NCBI GenBank assembly: GCA_963565915.1
Contig: OY751489.1
Coordinates: 4,526,001-4,590,000 of the forward strand
Source of the DNA: Entoloma clypeatum
Taxonomy: Eukaryota > Basidiomycota > Agaricomycetes > Agaricales > Entolomataceae
DNA: 64,000 nucleotides
Reading direction: 5' to 3'
The position numbers and the translations under genes were made by a program. The notes below the pieces were generated by a model, which was given only the letters and a program-made list of their open reading frames with translations, was not told the origin of the DNA and made no database searches. Numbering within the stretch: the stretch's first letter is position 1; each line of letters opens with the position of its first letter. Below are positions 56,421-64,000 of the stretch, one piece after another.

Positions 56421-57710
56421 CTTGTGACAGGGTCTCAGTATTTCGATATCTAGTTAACAAGACCAGGTTTTGGGCTTACTCGCACACCGGTGACCACATT
56501 GGCGTTTTTGCGGGAGTAGTTCCAGGAGAAGGCTGTTGTGAAGGCTGTAGATACAAATGGGGGTCATTATCGATCTCAATAGTCCGTCCTGTTATAATGT
56601 ACCTGTAAGGAAAAAATGGCCAATCCAGTCTTGGAGCACGACTCAGAAGTCGTCACACTGACAACTTTCCAGTGTTAACGTTCAATTGCTTACTAAGCAA
56701 ACTCTTCCTTAACGTTCAACGTTCAACACAAGTTCAACAACTCAAGTTCATGCCGCGCTGCCAGTGAAATCCAGTTGCAACGGAGGGTTACCAAGCCGCT
56801 TGGACGAATGTTATGGGTGCCATCGAATTCCAGTGGGTATTATCTTTGTCGAATTCCGATGTACCTCTATCCGAATTGAAAGCTTCTTTTCGAAGTCTTT
56901 TCGGGTCTTCTCACAGAGTCCGGGACGGGTAGATCGATCAATGGACCAGTGGAGAGGAACAATTCAGCATTGAGGTGAGCATGGGCCCTCGACCCAAAGT
57001 AGATATTTTCATTTTTTTTCCTATTACCTTTTTTGCCACGACGAGAGATAGCAATTACAGACAGCAAACACACCCGCTTTCAGTTGCTGTGTTTATGCGT
57101 GGACCAGCCGGTCCATCCACTAACCGCTCTGAGGCTTGTGTTGGGCTGGATGTAGACGCGATAATTTGCAATCGGAGCTCTCCCATCTGTTTTATCTTGC
57201 AGTCTTCATCCTTTATTCACCCTTTTCTTGGCAGGATGTAGACTCAAGGGTACCTTCCCATCTTGTACGGTGTGCTTGCGCCCCTGTCAACGGGACATAC
57301 AACCCAGCTTTGTCATTGCTGCATTCCCCGGTCCGTCCTCTGGGAATACGCCCACCCTCGTCGGTGTGTGATCAATATTCTTCTTAAATCTCCAGCCAGT
57401 ACCTCTTACAAGCTTCGGAGGGCTGACTCTTCCCTCTCCAATCAAACGCCCCTCGGCCATTCAGTGAATAGCGATAAACAAAATGCTTGACCGGAACATC
57501 GTTCGGTATATCTTTTCTTGAGAGAGTTTCTGCATCTCTCAAACACGTTGACCCGTTCACGACTTTTGATTACGTCGATCTGATTTTCCAATATGTACGA
57601 CGCCGTTTCTTCATGTACCTTGCCAGAATTTGTCCATCTCAAGTTTCTTCCAAGTTAGATTGATTGTGAGATCTCCATCCAGCTATGCACTGCATAATAA
57701 TGTTTCTTTG
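56421..57710. other. Non-coding part of duplicate B and 3' flank of the phosphatase
   Basis: No gene. It includes the MITE-free insertion site at about 57171-57173 and, after about 57450, ordinary 3' flank of the histidine phosphatase gene. Confidence 0.55.
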
Positions 57711-59045
57711 CTAAACTTTCGCCCAAGCACGAATGTGAATGTCTTGAGGGGTATACGTTGATTTCACGACAATGGGAAGAACACCTGCAAGCACCCTCGA
57801 ACCACGGTTATGAAGTATAGATGATGCAAGGCTCACCACCGGTGGGTAACAAATAAGGGGGGCGACCAACAGCACCCAGAACAGCCTCGATCACTCCACC
57901 ATGCGCTGTGATTGAGACAACTGGGTGATCAGGTAGGTGAACGACAAATCGAGGAAAGAGAGAGAAAACTCCGTTTACATGGTTCATCGCTCTCGAAAAT
58001 CACGTCAAGAACTAGTTTTGCGCGTTCTATAACTTGTCCCTTCGTCTCCCGAACGTTGGGGTCCCAGAAGAGGTCCTCTTCTGTCAATCCTTTTTCGACG
58101 ATCATCGTTGGAAACCTCTTTTCGATGTACGACCGCGTCCTGCGCTTGTCACAGGTATGAACACCACTCTCTTCACGACAGTTCTATGGCCATGATCATC
58201 AAACACCAAATCAACATGGCGTCCGGATAGTTAGTTACCTCAAGAACAACCGGCTGTCGGTCACCAGGCAGGATCCCATCGAACGTGATTTCGCAGGTTT
58301 TCAGAGCGCGCGTCAAAGGACTGCAGTAAAGCTGCCCTGGACGGGGGAGCCCAAAAGCCAGTTCGGACTTCCAAGCCTCATGCGCAGCAACGGCTTGGTT
58401 TTCCCCCAGAGATGTGAGTTCAGGGTCGGCTGATCGGTCCCTTGCGTGAGGAAAAAGCAATAGGGGCCAAAAAAAAGTATGGAAACTTACGACCCCAAGT
58501 AATCTCTCCGTCGCCGTTTAGCTTGGACCAGTAGCTGGTTGAAATTTTTTCTCCTGAATCAAAAGATGCTTCTCGCTCGTATAACCAGAATATTTACTCA
58601 TCCCAAGCTTCCGTGCCGTACTTGGTCTCAGCGACATTATCTACGAGCACGGTGCCGTGTCAGTTAAGATGTTTGGGAAAGTGCTTGCGGGGGACATACG
58701 GAAGCCTTGCCCATGTCTTCCGAGAAAAAGGACTTTATAAGACGTCCCGCCGTTCCTCTTCCTGGCACCCCCCTGATTGTCGTTGAGCTGGGCGATACGA
58801 GCAAAAAAGTCCTTCCATCGTGTAGGTGATTCGTCAAGGAGGCCGAATCGTGGTGAAATCTAGAAAAGATGGAAGGGGGGAAAGAAGAATAATTGTCGGT
58901 ATGAACACATCGGAACAAACCCCAGGTATAGGTTCAGCATCGAGGTCATCTTGGGCAAAGAAGCCAGGAACTGTCTACGATGCAAAATCAGTGGTATTAA
59001 GGTGATCTTCGAGAGAGTCCCCACCTCAAAAATCCTTCTGGGCAT
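57711..59045 (-). CDS. Histidine phosphatase (phosphoglycerate-mutase-like)
   Basis: Nine minus-strand exons: 59025-59045, 58921-58974, 58700-58859, 58598-58640, 58491-58534, 58239-58429, 57979-58183, 57837-57920 and 57711-57784; 292 codons (291 aa). The catalytic core starts KVLFLGRHGQGFHNVAE, the RHG motif with the phospho-accepting His. Then TEAWDDYWSKLNGDGEITWG, PDPELTSLGENQA, YCSPLTRALKTCEITF, HTCDKRRTRSYIEKRFP, and VSITAHGGVIEAVLG with the second catalytic His. This is the branch-1 histidine phosphatase fold seen in the Pmu1-like fungal subgroup; the substrate is unassigned. No signal peptide. The start ATG opens a 7-codon first exon that fits phase, so the very N-terminus is slightly less certain. 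Confidence 0.9.
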
Positions 59046-59851
59046 GCTAGAGAGGCTGCCTGAGTCCCCTCGAACAGATGGATGTACTTAGTTGATGCAA
59101 AGCAATGTCGGATTGACATCACCAAAACCTGGAAAAGCTGACGAACCGTTCTATTTCTCACGACCTGTACTAATCTTGTATTGGGAGGATAATTGGTCGT
59201 GATTGGTCGTGATCTCGCGTTGAGATTGTATTAGATTGTCAATGTGTCGTCATCTTGGCTGGCGTTATCAACCCTCGACAATCTCGCCTGGAGCTGACAC
59301 CTGGGTCTCACCCTTTTACAACTTTGTCTAGGACTGCCAGTATAGGGTGATATGGCCCGAAAGCTGTTTGTATTTGCTTCGCCAGCTGACAACGACTTCA
59401 AATAAACTTCTCGCGGAATACTTAGCTATCAAACCATTGGCCTTGGCAACACTGCGGACAGGTTCTATAATTTGAAGGGAGCCATCCTCAACTCACAAAT
59501 GCTCAACTCACATTCCTGATCCATCAGTTTCCCCATTTTGTAGACTCTCCTGTTGAGACTGGGCTGAGGACTCTCGCTGTGACCTGCTCTTCTGAGGCTC
59601 TGACTGCTGCATGCACAATTCCCCGATAGGAACCCTTGCTCAGGCACGAACATGAAAACAATGATTGTGTGTGGAACGTTACCGTCGTGTCGCGACAACG
59701 AACAGGTCCTTTGTGATCGCATGGACTTTTGGTGATGACCGCATTAGGCTGCATTAGTTTGACTTTTCCATAAATACCTGTGGGTTGTCAGGAATCTCGC
59801 ATGACCTCGTTTCCTTTATCCCCACCATCTTGTCCAGGAATCAACTGCAAC
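59046..59851. other. Intergenic between the phosphatase and the hAT element
   Basis: About 800 bp with no supported gene. It contains the phosphatase promoter side and ends in the hAT target repeat ACTGCAAC (59844-59851). Confidence 0.5.
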
Positions 59852-60761
59852 TAAGGCTCCAACCGTTTAGTTTACGTTTACCCCTCAGGAGCCTAGTAAA
59901 CGGATACAGTTGGATAAACAGTTTAACTAACTATATACGTTTAATAAACTGTTTATAAAACGGTTGTGATGGCCGCCTCAATTTTTTCCATTATCTCCAT
60001 GCTTCCGTCGCACCTCTGGTGGTGCCACCATTGCGAACATACCGCTCCGTATCCAAGCCTTAGTCAGGAGTGCCATCGTGATGGTTTTCTCCTTCAACGA
60101 GCTTCGTAAGTTGGCACAGATGTGGCGTGACTTGGAAAATGTTCGTTCAACGGCGACACTAGTTGCTGGAATCGCAAGGTAGTCACGAGCCATCCGTGCA
60201 ATGACAGGGAACTCGACAGCATGTACCTGTGAATGAATGTCAGACGGACGGAATGAAGACTCTTAATAATGTGCAAACCTTCCACCACAAGAGCGGATTC
60301 AATAAAACCTCGTCTGCCGATGGTTCCTTTGATCCTGCACATTCTCCTCCTTGTCCTCCCATAGGCGCTGCCTCAAAGCGAAGATATCGCGCAATTTCAT
60401 CGTCAAGCTCTTCCCGAGGAGTCCGCTTTGAGATAGTAGTTGTCATGGTGGCAGTGGTTGGCACGATCCGTCGCGACGCGTTTTCGTTTTGTGTCATTCG
60501 GGATGATGTTATTAGGGTCAGGGTTGTCTCGGGATTGTGGTTGAGCCATCGCGTTTTGGTTGTTGAAAAAAAAGTTGAAGGAACCAGTTTTTGCATTTAA
60601 GCTTTTAGCTACGCCACTATTACACATTTTTACGTCTCCTGGTATAACTGTGTAACCGTATATATACCGTTTAACTACTGTGTAGTCGACCTGGTGCTGA
60701 GCACCCTAAACATAAACATAAACACATACGGTATAAACCGTGTAAAACGGTTGGAGCCTTA
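59852..60761. mobile_element. hAT transposon deletion derivative (910 bp)
   Basis: 17-bp perfect terminal inverted repeats (TAAGGCTCCAACCGTTT) and the 8-bp target duplication ACTGCAAC (59844-59851 and 60762-60769). Subterminal regions hold several AAAC-n-GTTTA palindromes, usual transposase-binding features of hAT elements. Inside is only the C-terminal part of the transposase, so it is an internally deleted, non-autonomous copy. Confidence 0.95.
59978..60596 (-). pseudogene. hAT transposase C-terminal remnant
   Basis: Minus-strand exons 60279-60596 and 59978-60226 (intron 60227-60278) give 188 codons. They contain TPREELDDEIARYL, NPLLWWKVHAVEFPVIARMA and the hAT dimerisation-domain signature DYLAIPATSVAVERTFSKSR followed by LRSSLKEKTITMALL. 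The RNase-H-like catalytic core and the BED finger are missing. The ORF is intact as it stands, so a small dimerisation-only protein could in principle be made. Confidence 0.85.
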
Positions 60762-61604
60762 ACTGCAACTTGATGTGAATTGCAAGCCTTTCGCGTTGTC
60801 TGCCACTGGTGAGTTGTTCACTTGCCTGTAAGCTTATGATGTATGAGTAGCCATGTCTCGACTGACACCATCTATCCTTAGTGCATCAAGGAGCCACGCT
60901 GGAACATGCACTCTTGAATGCCACTGGAGGTCGGGGGCTGATTGTTGAGTTTGGCTTTACCTCTCTGGTGAGAATTTTCGCCACTGTCGGAAGGCTCAAC
61001 TTCGGGCGCTAACAACTCGCTCTAACAATCGCACTTAAAAGGTAGGTCAACAGTGAGCGAGTCTCTCAACAGAAATTTTGGAAACGAGGCTGGGGGCTCA
61101 GGAACCATCAAAGCATATCTACTTACATAGTTCTTCGTTCACGTGTTGCAGCCTGGACGTCCATAGTCAAATAATAATATCCCCTTTTTTCCACCGTCCC
61201 ACTGTCCCGGGCCTATAATGAGAATTGTGAATAATACTTGCCAAGCTTTCATACACATTGCGAGCCATTGAAACAGTTGACCAGCCTCGCAATGCCTTTT
61301 CATCTCACTACAATATCATGGATCCCATCGTGAGGAATAATAATACTGACGGAAAGTTGACAACTCAATCCATGATGGGATAAGTTGGCAACCTTCATGG
61401 TGATTGTCAGTTTTGGGCGTCGCTCGTCCGAGGTTATTTGTGATCATGAGCTTGTATACAATCTGGTATAAATTCACGGTGATTACATCAAATTGTAATG
61501 AATTCTATTCATCGTAATCGCTCGTCAGATCTTCCCAAATTTAGTGATGGATCGGCCTGGGACTCTCTGACTGAATAGGAACAACCACGGCGGCTGTGTC
61601 TTGA
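60762..61604. other. Intergenic, nothing recognised
   Basis: About 840 bp, AT-rich toward 61500, with no ORF, repeat end or motif that I can support. Confidence 0.5.
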
Positions 61605-61685
61605 GGCGCTATACCCAAGGTTTGCATATTTCCATAGTATATCTGTTCTTCTTTGAGGGCGCAGGTTCAAATCCTGCTGGCGTCG
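61605..61685 (+). tRNA. tRNA-like remnant (possible tRNA pseudogene or SINE part)
   Basis: GCAGG-TTCAAAT-CCTGC forms a perfect T arm containing the B-box GGTTCAAATCC. GGCGCTA (61605-61611) can pair with TGGCGTC (61678-61684) as an acceptor stem with two G-U pairs. The D arm and anticodon arm do not fold properly, so it is probably degenerate. Of the known types, the frame GGCGCTA..CCC.AG resembles long-arm (Leu/Ser) tRNAs. Confidence 0.3.
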
Positions 61686-61916
61686 ATGTACATTGTCTGT
61701 AGTGCCTTTTTTTCATGTATGCAGGCAGCGCTTTGCTCATTTCTAATATACAAATGAACATTGAGGCAGTAAATTTGTGCAATAAAACCCTCCTGAAAGG
61801 CTTTGACAGTTGAAATGTTGTCATGTCCATCGTCCGACAAAGCAAATTAGTAAGTAGATATGACATCAGTATACTCGGTACTCAAAAAACCTCCACGGGG
61901 CATATACCTATCCATC

Positions 61917-64000
61917 TCACCCTACGACAAGTCCTGCCAATATCACCCACGCTCCACCTACCAATGCACCCAACGTGGCTACCTGGCCCGTGTAGTCAAA
62001 CCTCCGCCCTGCCACTGCCCCGTTCGGCACAGACCCATGACTGGTGCTCCCCAGATTCGTCCTATCCTTTCCCGACATCCCATTCGACGTCGCCAACGTC
62101 CCCTTATCGATCGTCGCCGTGTGCCTCCCACTCTTCGTCGTCGTCGCGTACGTCATGGGCCCCTGGCCCGTATACGCCTGGTCCACCGCCGCCGGGTTGG
62201 TCAGGAAGACGACGGCTGCCTGGGGTGCTTTGACGGGCACGGAGCAGGTGTTGCCGGACGGGTTGCAGGTGACGGTCGTGATGTTGAGCGTGCCCTGAAG
62301 GCGCCCGTCGACTTTGAGCTGGGGTCCGAAGGTCTGTCCTGCCCAGGTGATGTTCTCTCCCCGGGCCGAGACGGAGGGTGCGTCGAGGTATCTATTGGGG
62401 GGGTAAGGGGGGGGGGGGAGGAGGACTCAGATTTTTGGTTCATGAAGTAGGTGAATGGAGCTATGACGCACTTTACATAGACCTGGCCCGGCATCGTGCC
62501 CCCGTTGATGGAGAACGTGCCGACGACGTTGTTCGCACCTGAGGCGTCGTCGACAAAGTTGATGAACACGAGCTTGTCGAGGTTTCCTTTGTCGTAGATG
62601 GCGTAGGACGGGCTGAAGGGGCCGTTGTTGGAGGTGTCGACGATCTGGGAGACGTTGGATTTTCCAAAGATTTCGGCGACGGCCATCATTGCGTAGAAAA
62701 CGGCGCCGACGCTGTACTCGTCGTATTTCCTCAGGTTGGAGGGAGGAGCTGCAGCGGAAGAGGGGGGGGGGGGTTAGAAGGTGGAGTCGTATTTGGAAGG
62801 GGAGAGTCGCATACCGGTGATGGGCTGGAAGGAACATGTTCAGCAGGGCGAGGAGACAGAGGCAATGGAGTAACCCACGTTATAGAAAGTGTTCTGTCCA
62901 CCGAAATGCATCAAGGCATGTGAGAAGTTTCTTGCCGCCATGGTGAGTCCATAGTCCAGCGCCCACAGCGTCGCTCCAAAGCTATTCGAAATGCCAGGCA
63001 GGCCACCGCACGTCGCGGTGTTGGTCTCGAACATGATGAACGGGAGGTTCTTCTGCCGCGCGAGGTTGGAGGTGTTGTTGTACAGGTCAAGGTATGTCCC
63101 GATGGACTGGTGGTTCAGGAACATAGGGAAGGTCTGGGTAGGGTCGGTATAGGTTCCGAGGCTGTAGAGGGCGAAGCAGTTGTTCGTTGGGTAGCTAGGG
63201 GAGAGGAATGAGGTAGTTGAAATGCAGCGGTGACGGAAAAGAGGGACTTACTGCTCCATTGCGATGGCGGTGAGATCTTGTGCATGCGAATCTAGGAAGC
63301 CAGTCTTCCAGAAGTCGTCTGGAGCCCACAAGCCAGTTGCAAGACTGGGAGCGATGAACATGTTCTTCACGGGGATGCCCTTGTTTCCCTGGACCGTTTG
63401 GACGAGGGTCGCGAATTCGCCCACGTAGTCGTAATAGGTGTAATTTTCGGGACGGTGTCCATGTCTGTCAGGATCATTGCTCAGAGTGCAGGGGTGATTC
63501 TATCATTGGATTTGGACGCACGCAGCGTAGTAGTCTGGCTCGTTTCCGGCTTGAAGACCGATGAGATTGTTCCCAAGGATTTGTTGCCCGTACTCTGCAA
63601 CTTGGAGCCGCCAGTTGGTGTCGTTCATTGGGATACCTGGTGTTGACGGTGTAGTCAGGTCAGAGATAAGTGTAACATTCGGTTACCGTACCCAGATACC
63701 AACGAACACCGGGTATGAGGTGGGAGACGTTGGCGGCCATATAGAAGAGATCGATGCTATATAGTACAGCTGGCGTTTGTGTCTGAACATGATGAGTGAG
63801 CGTTATGGTGAGCACAAGAAAGGGGCGTACGGGGTTGTTAGTATTGGCTCCCTGCTTCGCGGTGGCATGGTAGTTGGGAATACTATCAACATACGAGGCA
63901 TAGTCCTGTGTGTTTCCTCCCCATCGGATGTGGAGTCCCCCTGCGCGGCTCACGAGGTGGGACATGAGGTTGAGCATCGGTGGTGAAAGCCATGTGCTTG
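61917..64000 (-). CDS. GH79 beta-glucuronidase-like glycoside hydrolase (5' end outside window)
   Basis: Minus-strand exons in the window: 63831-64000 (partial), 63692-63782, 63522-63636, 63252-63464, 62879-63194, 62815-62824, 62472-62748 and 61917-62391, all in phase; about 555 codons are visible. Family features: PPMLNLMSHLVSRAGGLHIR near the start, VRWYLGIPMNDTNWRLQVAE, GLQAGNEPDYYAAHGHRP (putative acid/base Glu), PFIMFETNTATCGGLPGI (putative nucleophile Glu), the beta-sandwich domain (YAIYDKGNLDKLVFINFVDD) and a C-terminal hydrophobic stretch (VATLGALVGGAWVILAGLVV) that suggests a GPI or membrane anchor. It likely removes glucuronate from arabinogalactan-type glycans outside the cell. One exon is only 10 nt. 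Confidence 0.9.

Larger units (their letters stand above)
53316..57400. repeat. Segmental duplicate B (MAG-MFS-flank)
   Basis: Counterpart of 36933-43880, shorter because of deletions in MFS-B and the lack of MITEs. The non-coding part 56690-57360 still aligns with 42918-43900, for example the shared GTTGCTGTGTTTATGCGTGG and CATCCACTAACCGCTCTGAG. Confidence 0.85.

Noticed and set aside
1..64000. Biosynthetic gene cluster around the P450
   Set aside because: No terpene synthase, PKS, NRPS, prenyltransferase or cluster regulator is near; the neighbours are unrelated.
1..64000. CRISPR arrays, operons or bacterial islands
   Set aside because: The genome is eukaryotic, with introns throughout; no regularly spaced direct repeats were seen.

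Overview
This window is a piece of a filamentous basidiomycete nuclear genome, most likely a wood- or litter-decay Agaricomycete. The genes are rich in 45-65 bp GT-AG introns. Recognisable host families (Dsn1/Mis13 kinetochore protein, a 'macrofage activating glycoprotein'-like secreted protein, GH79 beta-glucuronidase, a fungal microsomal P450) are typical of Agaricomycetes. Most coordinates below come from manual splicing. For the main genes the exon lengths sum to a whole number of codons and rebuild the family motifs.

Left part, 1-13.8 kb: a 5.67 kb block (1-5674) recurs at 8115-13789 with no substitutions that I noticed, only a few indels, nearly all in homopolymer runs. Each copy carries a cytochrome P450, a small hypothetical gene and a single-pass membrane protein. 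A run of exactly 200 N (5675-5874) follows copy 1. The second P450 is complete: 11 exons, 517 aa. Between the copies lie the 3' end of a Copia element and a broken gag-like ORF.

Middle-left, 15.2-25.6 kb: ordinary gene-dense DNA holding a 2OG-Fe(II) oxygenase (+), a Dsn1/Mis13 kinetochore protein (-), and a very large low-complexity PH-like protein (+) with one apparent 1-nt frameshift at a splice junction.

Middle, 25.9-45.4 kb: a repeat-rich accessory region. It holds a foldback MITE family with CACT termini (three copies, each with a 3-bp target duplication), a glycoprotein pseudogene interrupted by a hAT-type MITE, and a Copia element (Copia-A, minus strand, TSD GGGAT). Copia-A sits inside a TA-flanked MITE and is itself interrupted by a 755-bp solo LTR (TSD CTTGT). 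A 1.3 kb TIR element comes next. Then follow an intact secreted glycoprotein gene (MAG-A) and an intact 13-exon MFS transporter (MFS-A).

Right part, 45.5-64 kb: a very young Copia element (Copia-B, LTRs differing at one site, TSD GCTGG) with an extra 278-codon ORF between the LTR and gag. This is the most unusual thing in the window. To its right is a second copy of the MAG-MFS region, with MAG-B intact and MFS-B decayed. Then come a histidine phosphatase (phosphoglycerate-mutase-like) gene, a 910-bp hAT deletion derivative (8-bp TSD), a tRNA-like remnant and a GH79 beta-glucuronidase whose 5' end lies beyond the window.

The host genes do not form an obvious pathway or cluster. The main story is layered transposition and segmental duplication around them.
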